A DNA stretch of 64,000 nt, from the NCBI GenBank assembly GCA_037043015.1, contig CM073322.1:20347601-20411600 (forward strand), read 5' to 3'. Under the pieces are notes generated by a model. It was not told the origin of the DNA and did no database searches. It worked only from the letters and a program-made list of their open reading frames with translations. The position numbers and the translations under genes were made by a program. This document shows, piece after piece, positions 11,308 through 25,800 of this stretch. Source of the stretch: Bryum argenteum (taxonomy: Eukaryota; Streptophyta; Bryopsida; Bryales; Bryaceae). How positions within the stretch are numbered: position 1 is the stretch's first letter; the number at the start of each line of letters is the position of its first letter.

Positions 11308-12590
11308 TCATTTGACTTCTAGGAAGGGAAAAATGACTGCATTTTCAATACAAGTTCCGGAGAGAAAAATGACTGCATTTTCAATAAAAGTTCAGGTTAA
11401 AATATTGCACATTATTGATCTTAAATGTTTAGTAGCATTTTGAGCTTTTGGACATATGACTATCTTTTTCAGACACAAAAATAAGGCATATAAATCACCA
11501 ATCTTCTGAATTTAGAAAGTAGGAAAATCATCCGCCACCAAGGTGTTGAATGTAAGGGTGTCGAAAATGAGGTTCAAGTGCACGAGTTGAACTTTCTTTT
11601 TATTTAATTAAATATAGAAATAAAGAAGTAAGTGTGTGCCATTTTTATAACGTTTGATCAATTTCATGTATATAAAATGTGCATCAATACAATCCATGTT
11701 TGTTTGTATTCTGTTATAATTCGAATTTAAATCTTGGTAGCACCTGTGACACAAGTTAGTCCCGATCTAGGATGCATTGAGTAATATCTACTTATGATTG
11801 AAATTGTGCACCTTATTGAAAGTTAGAAGGCAGATGCACACCAGAAAAAAACAAGCAAGCAACGGGCTAATTCACATCTTCAAAGCTGAACAGACATCTA
11901 TTATGCTTTAAAAAATAATGCAAAAAACAGAGGATTAACAAATAGGACAAAAGCGGTACTTTGTAACAACTGTACAAACAGAATCTGATGACAGAGAGCG
12001 TCATCCTCTTATGAAACCAGGTTCCATCACTATGTGAAGGCAGAATACTCAAAGACCCAGGACATGGAGCAAAAAGGGTATCATCTATAAATGATCATGG
12101 CAATTGTCGACACAATTTCTCCCAACATGATTCAACTGCACATGCAATGCTAAGAATGGCTAATCTGCAGGAGCAGCAAATATAGTGTGTGTTCTGGAAA
12201 CAGACAAATGATCGTAACTGCCGGGTACTGTACAGCGATAAGGCTTGGCTTCAACCAAGTGCTATCAACATTCCTTCCCCGTTGTCATTCAACATCCATG
12301 GAAAAAGCCTACCTACCTATGAAGTGTATCCAATCGTTCAAATACTAAAGAGTGAGGAGCCTGTACAGGTGCAGCTTCAGCTTGAGAAAAATAATAGTCA
12401 CGATAACTGCAGAGCTGCGATTGAAGAAAATCGGAGAACTTCATGTCCAGTAGCGTATCATGTTGGTGCTCATTGCTCAATATCCAGATCAGTAGACACC
12501 TGGGCTTGCACAATGACAAGCGAAAGGATATTATGGAGAGCGCGACACAACACTTTGCTTCAATCTGGATGTGTAAAAACGAAGAGGAAG
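11308..12590. other. Intergenic region between photolyase and PP2A genes
   Basis: AT-rich DNA. A 33-bp direct duplication with core AAAAATGACTGCATTTTCAA lies at about 11329-11395. The right part probably holds the PP2A subunit 3' UTR, since its stop codon is at 12591-12593 on the minus strand. No other gene is seen. Confidence 0.5.
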
Positions 12591-14316
12591 CTAAAACTCA
12601 AAATTAGCATCGTCCAACATTTCATCACTCCCATTGGAAACATCCTCACCATCCTCCTCCATCGACAAACGGATGTACTCCGTATGCGCAAAACGGTCCC
12701 ACTCGGTTAACGTTGGATCTTCCCTCTCCTGAAATCAAATCAAAAGAAGATGTTTTCAGCATTGGGATATCAGATGAACCAAAAAATGATTGACCGAAGA
12801 TGTTCAACGGAGCAAGTAGTAACGTCCATCCGACTGGTTGATAATAAATCAACTCACTTTTAAAACTAGCATTATTAAGAAAATACCTGTCTGATGAGAA
12901 ACGGATCTCGAGTCTCAAATGCCACAAATTTGTTGAGGTTGAAAAGTATGTTGAAAAAATTCCCAGAAAGCTTACAATTCTTCAAGTCCCGAAGAGTAAG
13001 TTGCCCATCCTTCTGCATTCCAGGAAGCATAATGACGTGAGTCTCAAAGTCGAGAAGTTTCCAGAATGAATGACTGAAACATGAAATATGTAACAACCAA
13101 CAATCTTCATGACTACAGATGTGGAACACCTCTGTCAGAGCGACACAACCGAATCACTTCTATCAACAAACACAACTTGAACATGCAAGAAGTCAACTCA
13201 AATCCATGCACGTCACCTTGGGACGAATCATATCACTCATTTGGCAAACAATGTCCTCGAACAAAACAGGCTCCTGTGCCATGCACTCCATTCGATGCAA
13301 CTGCTCTTCGTAGAAAAAGAGCATCTCATTCGCAGTAATCACACCATCACAGTCCAAGTCCACACACTTGAACCTGTTTCGACATTGATCAGACATCAGA
13401 ACAGATGAAGAAAAGTAAACATCACTGATGCATCTTTTGAGCCGAGAGAAACTACATTGCTACACTTGGCAAACTCACCAATAATCAAGACTGGTCTCTG
13501 ATGTCTTATCTTCTTCGGACAAGATAAACCAAACGAAGTCCTCGTACCCCATCTTTCCTTCAACTCTGCTTGTGAACCTTCTTGGCACCTATCGATATAA
13601 ACGTAAACGACGTTATTCGCTTAAAAGACGAGATAAAAGATGCTATGAGACAGCAAATTGAGTGACTGGAAAGAGTTTCAAGATCTTTCTGTCCTACAAA
13701 GCAGAAGAAAAATAATATCGTATGATCGATAATGGTCGGTGACATTAACAACGGAGGACCAGGTAAGTTCAATGCACACCTGAGAAAATATGCGCTCCAC
13801 AATACGATACGTCAGTGCATGATTACCATATCGCAGTAGGTCATCCTTGTCAATCAGGAAATCGTGATCGGAGTCCAACTCCCAGAATTTGCAGTAAACA
13901 ACGTAGAAGTGCTCGTAAGAGAAATACCTGTGCCCACCAAAACCATTATGTTAGACACCTGAATATAGACATAATACAATAGTGCATAATTCAGGTGATA
14001 CATTGCAGAACTGTACATTTTGAAAGCTACAGACGACGGCTATTCATTGGATGACCCGATTTAGGCACTCACTTTAACACTTTATTAATGTCCTCCTCCA
14101 CATCGACTTGTTGCAAGGCTGCAACTAAATTACTTCGCTTGATTTCTCTAAGCTGCAGCTGCCCGTTGCCAGCCTTATTACAATGATAAAAGATTCTAAA
14201 TATCACCGTTTCAGCTGCAAAAGACATAAAAACAACATACCACTAAAAGGTGAGCAACAGCGTGAAGGCAAAAATACAGAAGTCTCTAACAACTAAAGCA
14301 ACAGTATAGTCAAACA

Positions 14317-14363
<47 letters not shown>

Positions 14364-16671
14364 ACGAGAATCTTCTGGCAAGGTGTTCCATACCGTATCT
14401 ATCTTGAAACTCAGGAGTATCATGCAGAAACTCTAAACCATGATGAGTCAGCAAGAGCTCGCGTAACACGGGTCTGAAATCATCCTGATGACATTACAAC
14501 CCATGCATCAGTATATACATCCAAAAGATAAAATAAGCTTCTCTAACATCGCATTTCAGGCGCCCATAATATGTGGGACTGATGAACAGTTAATCAGTAG
14601 ATTCTGAAACATTGAAAACGTCCGACCTGCGTTACATAATTCTTATCGTGCTGCTTCAAAACCGAAAATATGCGAGTGGCACCATCGGCTGTCAGCATAT
14701 TCTGATCAAGCCAGTACTCTATTAATCTTTCCCTGCAACACACGAACGCCACATACCGTTTAATAACCTCAGACAGTTGACTTATTAGAAGTTGACCAAC
14801 TTGCATATACAGTGAATAAGCTACCATGCAAAGCGCTCAATACCTCTATTTTTAAAATTTCCATGAATAAAAAAGAGAAGTGATGGCTAAGCTTGCTACA
14901 ATCGCACATCAACGTTGAAAGAATGAGCGAATACTGACTTTGTAACCAGCCCAGTGTTGTTGACATCAAGCTTTTTGAACAACACGCTTGTGAAGAAGGA
15001 TGGCAACTTGCAGATCTCCTTCGTCACCGGCATGAATGCTGGAGTCAAAAGACAACAAGTGAACATGAACTCAGTGCTACCCTTCACAAAAGATTCCGAA
15101 CTAAGAGTAGAAGAATGATAAGAAAATACTAAATCCTGTCGTTTGAATGTTATGGTTGAAAACATACCAGAAAGTGGTAGACCATCGTCATGACCAGAAA
15201 ATATCTGGTGAACCAGATTCAGACATTCGTTATATGCTTCTTCTGATGCAGGTGGTCCTCTCGGAAAATAGAACTGCAGAACAACAAGTGGCACTATCAA
15301 TACACGAACGAACAGACGAACTTGGAAAAGAGCACTTTGACCAGCAAACACTTCGTGGGACCAGATTAGGTTTGCGCGCCTTCTACAATAGGCTTCTAGA
15401 AAATTTCTCAAAAGCGTGAATGTGCAGAATAATTCGGATAACTTAATCAGAGCTTCGAAAGGCAATCAAACAAAAGTACTCCACCGAACAACAAAGACCA
15501 TCATCCGTTACTGGATGACCCGAAGCATACAATCAACTTCTTCCTGTTAAAGAAGGTTGTATGTCGGTGTCGATGGCCAACCTGTTAGATACCTGAGGAA
15601 TCACTTCTCGACTCGTATCACTGCTTTTCCTTAAGGGAGAGCCAGAGATGGTGTGTCCACTCAATCGCCTTTGCGACCTCGGTGAAAGAGGGGAGCCGCG
15701 AGGTGACAATGGTGGAGTCGATCCTTCTTTAAAAGCCGCAGTTTGCAAGGATAACGATGAATAATTGGTAGGAATAGCTTGACTTCCAGATAATGTCTCT
15801 GTTGAATGAGCTTCTTGAAGAAGAGCCATGACCTGATGACAGCAAGTAGAAAAATTTGAAAATTAGAGTGATAAAAACGAAGAAAGACTAGAACATACGA
15901 AAAAAACATTCGAAAGTCTGTATACAGTTTAGGCTTAAAACTTTGCCCTGAATTCCCTCCTCACATCGACGTCAAACTTCTGAAGGAGGAACAAGAGACT
16001 CTTTTTTTAAGCTATAGATAAATTAGAGAGTAACCTGCTAGAAAAGAAAAGAAGCGGCAGCGCCTGACTGCCGTAAACCCCATAACCGGCTTATAAGCAA
16101 GAAGAGAAAAGTGAACTGAACAAACAAAAGAAAGTGGGAGACAGAAAGACATAACTTGTCGATAGTCTTCCACTGATCTAATTTAGAGAAGAGAACTGGG
16201 AGACAGAGGGACACAAATTGTCATGTCCTCCACTGTTCTAATTTAATGAAGAGTAAAAGAACGAAAGCCAAAGAAGGCCAACAAATATCGAGCACCGATT
16301 GTCCCCTAATTCTGTAAATTAGACACCCTGGGCATAGAAGAGGTAACTGAGCACTGTCGGGTAGTAGGCAACAAACAAGCTACTACGCCTGTTACCGCCA
16401 CCACCTAAAAGAACTGTTGATGCTGAGCCGAGGAGACAAATGAGACAAAAGATGAGACATGACACAGGTGGAAAGCACCAACTGTCAGGAAGAGTAGTGA
16501 TCGTCGTCTACGTACCACTCGCTGCGTGTCGGGCAGGGAAAGCCATTGCGAAAAAAGCTCCTCAAGTTGTTTCTCGGTAGATGGTTTGCCAGAAGGCGAT
16601 GGAAGGTCATTCGGTAGCTGCAACAAGTCCGGGTCTAAGATTGCCACGTCAATGGCCATTGGCGTCTCCAT
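12591..16671 (-). CDS. PP2A regulatory subunit B'' (EF-hand type), 12 coding exons
   Basis: Targeting/regulatory subunit of protein phosphatase 2A. Minus-strand exons: 16671-16516, 15832-15593, 15273-15168, 15038-14939, 14732-14627, 14484-14394, 14214-14073, 13927-13780, 13588-13479, 13373-13217, 13012-12887, 12728-12591. Borders are GT-AG and phases close, giving 539 aa. The N-terminus has [16 protein letters not shown] and [15 protein letters not shown], as in Arabidopsis B'' subunits, followed by a Ser/Pro-rich linker ([17 protein letters not shown]). Two calcium-binding loops are visible: [12 protein letters not shown] (332-343) and [12 protein letters not shown] (405-416). [20 protein letters not shown] and [16 protein letters not shown] are hallmark C-terminal blocks. 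The end is acidic ([16 protein letters not shown]). A possible 5' UTR donor near 17156 suggests a leader intron. The gene looks intact. Confidence 0.95.
14320..14362. repeat. 43-nt adenine run in a PP2A B'' intron
   Basis: An uninterrupted A run (T run on the coding strand) in the intron between coding exons 6 and 7. It could be a retroposon tail or plain microsatellite growth. No SINE body is recognisable beside it. Confidence 0.95.
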
Positions 16672-18000
16672 CGCTCATGTGAAGAGGTCAAACAGAGTCG
16701 GTATCCTCTCTCGATCGAGTTGAAGAAACGTCCACTGCTAGTAGAAATTCAATCAGAACGACCTCACTTACAGAAATTCAGAATTTCCTGAACTCCAATA
16801 CTCCGAAATCGTTCCACTCAATCCTTGTGTTGCAAAACCAACGCAAAAAATCTGAAACACTCCGTAAGCTGCATGCAAACACGAACCTTTTTCAGAAATC
16901 ACGCACAGAGACCGCAAAACATGAATTAACTCACACGACAACCGAGCAACGCAACGCCGAGCTCAACTATCACAAGACCTAAGCCATCATAAACATAAAA
17001 ACTTCCAACCTCTCTTCCTCATGCAGAACCAATCCAAAACCAATCCAAATAGCGCCTTTCAACGAAAAAAACCTAGAACACGGAACGAAACGTACAAAAT
17101 CGCAACCTTGAATCAGTCGTCTCACTAACAAACAAACCTCGAAACACGCAGACTAACCTGGCTGTCGAAGCACCAGCCGAAGATTGTGTGAAAACAAAAC
17201 AAGAAAAGGCTAGTGGAAGCAATTAACGCGGGCGGCAGACGGAGGATCGTGAGTCGGCGGCGGAGGAAGATAAAACTTCGCGGAGAGAGAGCAAGCGAGC
17301 GAAGAGAGGTGGGTAGGCGGGCGGGCGCGAAAATAGTACCAAAAGAATAAGAAGGAGAAGAAAGGGGTCCAGGGGGCCGCGGGTGCGGAATCCAAATCGA
17401 CCTGCCTGCCTTAAAGCGTCGTCAACAGCAGAAAAGAGGGGAGCGTCGTCGTCGTCGTCGTCGCCGTCGTGGTCACCGTCCCCGCTTCAAACCTCCCTCC
17501 GACCTGGCCTTACAATGGGGTTTGAAATGATCCCTTTCAAAGGCGAAGAATCCGGTAGTTCCCTTCACGGACCCTCACAAGAATCTCCAAGCACCCTGCT
17601 CCACCACCACAACAACAACAACCAGCCTCCTGCCTGCCCTCTGACACAAGTGCATTACTGTAGCAACAAGCCGGCCCTGGCTCTCAAGGGTCCTGGCTCA
17701 AGGAAGGGTCCTGGTCTGGCGCCGAAGCTTCCGCCGCTCCAGACCTTTTCACACTCGTACGCTGCCGCCCTTCCCGCGCCGGGCTGCCACGACTCCGCCG
17801 ATTCCGAGCCCTCGTGGCAGGCCTCCCGGGTTTGCTTATCTACAGGGCGTTATACCGGGGCTTGACTCGGAAGATTCGTCAAAGCTACACGAGCTCGTCT
17901 CCCCCTGCCAGTGGGCGGGCCAGGGGCTGCTACAGTGCCTCTCCCCCATCCATCCCCCTTATTTATAGATGTTCGTTACTAATTTGAATGCCCTCATTTC
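16672..18000. other. PP2A 5' flank and GC-rich low-complexity stretch
   Basis: 16672-17400 is the 5' region of the PP2A subunit, probably with a 5' UTR intron ending near 17156 on the minus strand. 17383-17865 has a plus-strand open frame of 160 codons rich in Ser, Pro, His and Asn with runs such as SSSSSSPSWSPSP. It has no domain and sits in a GC-rich, GTC-repeat stretch (about 17441-17467). I do not call it a gene. Confidence 0.45.
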
Positions 18001-18398
18001 AAATTTTGTAGGAACAATCATGTTGAGAGTTCATTGCGATCATTATTCCCATTTTGCCCTTTTCAAATTTTAAACTGGTCTTGCCTCCAGTCCTTCACTT
18101 TTTTGGGTTGATCCAGTTTTGTATGTTACAAGAACCTCATCTTCTTTCAAAGTTATCTCAAAAAAACAAAAAAAACAAATAATAATTCTGATAATAAATC
18201 ATATGTGTCATTTTTTCACTTACAGGAGAAAAATCATCTATGCATCTCATATATTTGTATTACCCTATGCATCTCATATACTTGTATTTCTATATTTAAA
18301 ATGTTAATCTACTTTGTTTAGATTTGAATTTGAATTTTCACAAGTTCTTTTCAACTATTGTGCTATATGCACAACAATTAAAAACTTGTCGTCTTGAT

Positions 18399-18490
18399 GA
18401 GGCAACTCTTTATTCAGTGTTGTTTACAAAGAGGCAACTCTTTATTGAGTGTTGTTTACAAAGAGGCAACTCTTTATATAGTGTTGTTTA
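18399..18490. repeat. 32-bp tandem repeat, 2.9 copies
   Basis: The unit begins GAGGCAACTCTTTATT and ends AGTGTTGTTTACAAA. Copies start at 18399, 18431 and 18463 and differ at only one to three positions. It lies in an AT-rich intergenic region. Confidence 0.9.
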
Positions 18491-19679
18491 GTATGAGTCA
18501 TTAAGGATATATAGTATACATGAGTTTTCATTCTGAAAAGTTTTTTTTTTCCCAATTGAAGGACTTTGTTGTCCTATGTGCTCAGTCTCACATCCTTTGT
18601 CTGTCAATCCCTTGTTCCCTCTCATGTCTCCATTCCCTCGTTTCCAATTCCCTAGTCCTTTGTTTCCTTGTTGGCAGTTCCACATTCTCCAACTACACTT
18701 CACAAATTCCATCCTTCCTTCCCAACTCTCCATCCCATATTCTCTTGTCTCCTCGTTCGCAGCTTATGATGTCATGTTCCTCATTCCTGGTCTCCTCTTA
18801 TCCTTATCTGATGTTAGTTGTTTCTAATCATAACCAAGTCTTGATACTTATTTAAAAACCACTTACGGAAACTCTTCGTGTCGTGTATACATTACCATCA
18901 AACATGAATACACTATTTTATATATCGATGTTTAGATGTATTTTGGTATATTATTCCAAAATAATTACATCAAGTGTCAGTCATGAGTTGTGTTTCATGT
19001 GTTTTATGGGTTATGATACTTGAGATCAAGTGAAAACATGCAAGTTGGCTTCTCTCCTATAATCAACGACCAAGTCACGAAAACAATACATGTGATTTGG
19101 CCATCCCATATATGCACCATATGACAGGTCGAAATAAACTCATCATCAAATCAAAAATAATATTGTACTAGTCCATCAACTCAATTGAAATAAACCTTCA
19201 TTAATTTGAATGCACCTTCTCAAGGAGAATTGAGGATGCTCTCTTTCATTTCGGAATTCTTCACATAGTATTGAAGCGATCACATCACCAAGTTGTGCCT
19301 ATGAAAACAAGAGGTCTTGCCTTAAAGTTCTTAAATAGAAACGTTGCATTAATAAATATTAACTTCTAGCAAGTGTTTTGGCTTGTTTTTATTATTGCAA
19401 GAGACAATTGGAGAGACCAAGGGTGAAAGGTAAATTAGCTCATTTCCTACCATTTCAAATCTAAGGTGAAAAAATCAATAGAAATAAGTAATAGGCCTAT
19501 TTTCAAGAAAATACAACTATTTAATCTTATATACTTCCCTCACAGTTAGAACATGAAGTTAGCTAAGACATGCAATTTAATCTATCTTCAAAATACAAAA
19601 ATTAATTCCGCTTAATATTTAAAATTCATGATAGATAATTTCACATGTCTCCATCATGCAAGAGATAATTCGGCCATCC
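18491..19679. other. AT-rich intergenic DNA, nothing recognised
   Basis: No coding segment or clear repeat was seen in this stretch. Confidence 0.45.
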
Positions 19680-20060
19680 TGAATAACTCCACGGTCGAAC
19701 AAGTGTTTTGACCTACCTTGGTGATGCAACACGTGATTTCCCATAATTTCACTGAGATGAGGAACTTGGCCTATCTTTATGATGAGATCAGGCATTCGAC
19801 CTACTTTCATAATACGACAAGTAATTTGGCCTACATCCACGATACAATAGGTCATTCGCCACACCTACACAATGCGATAGGTGATTCATCCGACCCTTGT
19901 TATGTGATAGGTGATGTGCTCTATCCTCATGATGCGATAGGTGATTTAGGTGATTCGTTTGGACCTTCGCGATACGCGATTTATCCTACCCTCGCAATGT
20001 GATAGGTGATTTATCCTACCTCGCGATGCGATAGGTGTTTTACCCCACTTTGTGATGCGA
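19680..20060. repeat. Degenerate ~30-bp satellite, block 1
   Basis: About a dozen diverged units share the core GATGCGATAGGTGATT with a variable CCTACC spacer (clear cases near 19879, 19907, 19934, 19999 and 20027). The units become more diverged leftward. The same core reappears at 21010-21145, so the two blocks were probably once continuous. Confidence 0.8.
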
Positions 20061-20064
20061 TAGG

Positions 20065-20305
20065 TTATCCTCTAAAAATCGAGGAAAACCGTTTGGTTTT
20101 TTGAGATTTCGGGCAACCCAATTTAAGAAGATAAATTGATATTTTTGCCTAAGATTTTTATTGGGTGCTCCCCATGCTCTTATGTGTATGTGGTAAAATT
20201 TGCAAAGCCAAATTCTAATATTAAAACCTTCATTTAGAAATTTTAGGTTTCAAGTCCAAACCGACAGTTTAAATTTAGCTTTTTTGAAGTATTCTTTTTT
20301 GGAAA
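20065..20305 (-). repeat. Dispersed repeat, copy 1 (inverted relative to 41.6 kb)
   Basis: The reverse complement matches 41590-41850. Shared landmarks in order are GAATTTGGCTTT, AAATTTACCACAT (small gaps), GGGAGCACCC, TAAAAATCTTAGGCAAAAAT and TTGCC.GAA. The match is diverged, with many small indels. No coding capacity or terminal repeat was recognised, so the class is unknown. Confidence 0.8.
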
Positions 20306-21009
20306 TATGTTCATTACCAAATTATTAATTGTCCAAATTCCAAATTCAAATTCCAAAGTGTCCAAAGTCAAAAGATTTACCAATTTTACAAAGGCAACCT
20401 CCAAAACTTTCAGGAAACAATCTTTACAATTTCTAGTAAATTTACAATTTTTTCTTTCAAAAATTGCCAAAATTTGGGATTTTGGAATTTTCTAAGATTT
20501 TTTTTTTCAAAATTCACATACTCATAAAGGCACCTACTCACTGTTCAGATTTTTCTTAAACTTAATACATCAAATGTGGTGCTTGTTTAACTATACAATT
20601 CTTTTTAAACCTTTTGCCATAAAATAATGTACTTAGAGGTCAAAAAGTGGAATGAGTCTCTAAAATTTCGCATGAGCGTACCCAATTTGATTACCTACAT
20701 GGAAAAAAATGAGGAATTTTTTTGGAGTAACAATCATCAAGTTGCTCTTGGCACCATTTAGAAAATGACTCTCGGACAGCGGCAAAAATAAATTGTTGGA
20801 CAAACTTTGATTGTAATGATTTCACAAATAGCAAACATCGAACGGTTGAAATTTTGCCCACGTTTTTGTATACTGTTAGGTACAAGATCTTACGGTTCGA
20901 ATTCTAAAACTAGAAAAAACAATTTTTCCATTTCCCCATTTCTCAACAGAGGTGAAAAATGGCACTTTTTGGTTTTGGGGGTTGAGGAAATGCTTGGATT
21001 TTTAGGGGT
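20306..21009. other. AT-rich sequence between the two satellite blocks
   Basis: Together with the preceding dispersed repeat it interrupts the ~30-bp satellite. It has very high A/T content and no coding segment. It may be the rest of the same inserted element. Confidence 0.4.
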
Positions 21010-21145
21010 TATTAGACCTACTCTCAGGACGCGATAGGTGTTTCGCCCTACCTTCAAGATGCAATAGGTGATTTTGACATGCATTCTTCATGCAACAAGT
21101 GATTCGGCCTTCGTCTACAATAGATGATTTAGCCTACCTCTATGA
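21010..21145. repeat. Degenerate ~30-bp satellite, block 2
   Basis: Units such as GACGCGATAGGTGTTT and GATGCAATAGGTGATT with CCTACC spacers match block 1 at 19680-20060 in the same orientation. Confidence 0.75.
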
Positions 21146-21674
21146 CTGAACATGCCTTGGAGGAAACCCCTGTTATTTTTTATGCATTTTTTGTGACATG
21201 CGCTTGTTTATATGTTAGATTTGATGTTGCAGCAAAGGTCTTTATGTTACGTTTGATACCGATGTTAACATAAAAACCTTTCCACGTCACAAAAAATTAT
21301 CATAAAAACACAGGTTTCTTACAGTCATGGGATTCGAAAAAAAAATTCGTTGTCATAATTTAGAATACAAGATGCCAATAATAGTTGGTGTATTAACTTA
21401 TTTCATCTTCTTGCGCAACATAACAAGTTGAAGTCACTTAACATTCAATAATTTATGTAATTTCATTCAAAGTGTCTATTTACATAAGTACATTCAATAC
21501 CAAGATAGGACTATCTATTCGACTCTTACTAGCATGTGATTTGTGTATATTTTAAATTGGTGATGGTACTTTTAGTATCTAATGAGGTATCCCCACGTAA
21601 TTAATCCAATCATGTCATATTGGCTTTCCATTCATAGAAAAGAATGTATTTTGTAGCTGATTGTGCATATACAT

Positions 21675-22850
<1,176 letters not shown>

Positions 22851-22864
22851 TTTTGCCCTCCTTC
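22851..22864 (-). other. Polypurine tract of the Ty3/gypsy element
   Basis: On the minus strand GAAGGAGGGCAAAA lies directly before the LTR start TGTTACCC. This is the expected position and composition of the plus-strand priming site. Confidence 0.75.
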
Positions 22865-22869
22865 GCAGA

Positions 22870-25800
22870 GTGCAATTCGTCCCCGAATTGCTGTGTCAAC
22901 TGCTCGAGGGGGCAGACCTCCTATTCGGTCTAGCTTGCTCCCGGGGAAGTTGTCGACTGCTGCGAGGGGGTTCTTCCCCATTGTGAATTCGCCAAAGTGC
23001 CTCGGCCACGGCTCGATGCATCAGAACGTGGTTGCCGCGGAAATTGAGTGCGTGGGTGTATACATCAAATACCGTTCCTCCTAACGTCCGGTTACAGGCC
23101 GGACATTGTCGTCCTTGTGTATCGGGGTCTGTGTAGTGTGCTGCTAGATGGGGGTGTTCGTGGAAGTACTTCAATACGAAGTGCATTGAATTCGAGGCCT
23201 CATCTCCGTCCTCGTCCGCGTCCTCGATGTTCCACCCCTCGTGTTCCTCCTGTTGGAGGATGACTTGCCTGTGTCGAGCCAAGGACTGAGGGGAAGGCCG
23301 CGTTCGCAATGGGGAAAACACCGGCAGAGGATTCGAGGGTGTCATGGGGGATTCGGCCCGCTTTGGCCACGGGTAAGTGCCATCCGCGTTTTGTCTCACC
23401 GGGGACTCGTATTGTACCGGGGGGGATAGAACTGGGAGGTGGTACTGCGGGGAGCTTACCGTGGCATGCGGCCGTGGTGATTGGTGCGGTGTCTGCTCGT
23501 GGTCTGTAAACCCCTCGGGTATATCTACTCTCTCCTCCCCTATCTGTGTTGAGAATGGTACATTCCTTCCCCGGAGACGGCGTCCATGTCCCTGTTCTTG
23601 GCTTGTGCGCGGGTGTCCTCCTCCTGCGCGTCGTAATCCTCCTCGTGGGTGCGTGTTCGGAGTTGTGTCAACTCCGGCTTGTCCTAAGGATGTGTCTCCT
23701 CCTCATCCTCCCCGAGGAAGGGCTCCCCTTGGCTGCCCTAGTTGTTGTCGGAGCTCTCCAGGTCCAGGGTGATGAGTGCATCGCTGGTGCACTGATCGAG
23801 AAACGAAGCAGGGGGTTCCTCGAACATGGGTGGTGTGGACCGCAACAGCTAGTATGCTGCGGTGGCTATCACTTTGGCCGCGTGGTTCGTCCACGCCATT
23901 TTGTTTGCCTCAAAATTCTCACGGGCATTGTCCACCTCCTGGCGCTGTCGGTGTATCGAGTCCACGTCCAAGGTGTTGGGTGCCGGGGCCGTGGACTTGA
24001 GAGCTAGTTCCTCGGTGAGTGCTTTACACTGCGCCACGAGTTTGGTAGTTTGGCGGTCAAGCCGCTCAATCCTTTCGCGATCTCTGGCACTCTGATCTTC
24101 GAAAGATTTGGATCTTTCCGTGGCAGCCTGTAATTCCAAATCCCTCGTGTTGAGCTAATTTTGCAGGGTTGTTACCTGCCCTTGAAGCTGCTCCGTGCGA
24201 AGCTGGACTTCCAGCTTATACGCCTCCAAGGTTTTGTGAGCCGCGGCCTAGGTGGTCTGCACGAGTTGGGCGGTGTGGTGTTTGTGCCCAGTTTCCCATT
24301 CATTGTATTTGGTCGTCGCGGTCTGCTGCTGTTGTTCTATGATGTGGAGGAAATTGTGGATGTCCTCTATGCAGGTCTCCATGGTTCGCTTATGTGCTTC
24401 GAATGCCGCGGTGCGAGGACCGAACTGTGTGGCCGTGGTGGTGCTGGCCACCTCCATGGGACCCCCTTCAGCGGCCCCGGCTTCCTCGGTGCGTGGTCGC
24501 TTGCCTCTGTGGGGCGGCGTGGTGCTTGGTTTTGCGGCCTCCGCTAGCTCCCGTTGTACCTCTAAGAATGTGCCCATGGTCCACGGGTGGTGATTTGCCT
24601 TGTGATAGTCTAAAAAGTGGCCGATGAACTGTGTGAGAAACGGGGCTATGGGGCTTTTGTATGCATCGCTGTGCACGTGCCGCTGGATCTGGCTCACCGC
24701 GTTGCCGTCCACGAGCTTGCCCCAATTGATCTTCTCTCCCCGACCCGCCATGACACACAATGCCTGTTGGTTCGGGTGTACTGTGTTGCAGTCGTTTCTA
24801 AAGAACACCTGACTGAGTATTCCCCGGATCCTACCAAACCATGGGTCGGGCATGTTGGGGTTGTTGCGTGTAATCTCATAGACATCGAACCTGCCATCCC
24901 CCTGTGCTGGGTACCTGTGGGTGTAAACCGTGGTGTCAGGCTGCGGCAAACTGCTGCTGTGCTGCGACCAGCTTGTCACCCCCGTGCCGTCCCATCCAAA
25001 AAATTGGTAAAGGTACCTCGGGGAATATCGTACGAGGACCCCTTCCACGACCCCGGCCACGTCCCTATTGCTGGGATCCTCCAGCTGCCTCTCCCGCATC
25101 GAGGTGATGAACGCGCGGCAGCGACCGAGGTCAATGTTCTCGCGGAGGTGATTGGCGTAGCGCAACAATTCCGCCTGTGTAAGCCACTCCATGTCTGGGT
25201 ACTTCTTCCACTCCGCGATCTGCCGGAGAATGTCCAAGGGTTTGGGATCCCGGGGAGCACCGCGCGCCATAGCTGCTGCGACCTGCAACGAGGTTTGGAC
25301 ACCGGAAAAAGCAGAGGTACAAATGGGCGAGGTGTGTGGGATCGCCGAGAAACAAAAAGCCCTGAATTGTGACGAAGGAGGTGAGAGAATGAGGTCGTGC
25401 CCCGGGGATCCCCACGGTATGTAAGCTCTCGCTGACTGCTTGGGGAGAGGAGTGGGAATGATAGAGCTGTCCGTGGCGGCGGCTCCTGTTAAAAGATAGA
25501 GTGATGATGCCTCGGGGGTCGATTTAGGTGATGATGCCTCGGGCGGATCCAGGGGGGTAATTATGGCATTGATTGGCCACTCCCCGAGACTGTGACCCCC
25601 TGGGTTTTTGCCATGGGTGACATGGATGTGGCTGATGTATGCGCATGGCATGGGTATTATCATGGCCGAGGCGGGGGAGACTCCTTGTGCGGCTAGGGCC
25701 CATGGATTGTCTACGTGGTTTCCTGCCGAGGCTTCCATGTGCTTCTGTCTTTCGGTGTCTGTGTTTACTTGCTCGTGCTTGTCCCCCCGGGTTCCTGCCT

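Noticed and set aside
17383-17865. 160-codon Ser/Pro/His-rich frame
   Set aside because: Low-complexity translation of a GC-rich promoter-like stretch opposite the PP2A 5' region; no domain.
24617-25372. 251-codon plus-strand frame across the retrotransposon
   Set aside because: It is antisense to the accessory coding region, has no motif, and reflects the GC-rich composition of the element.
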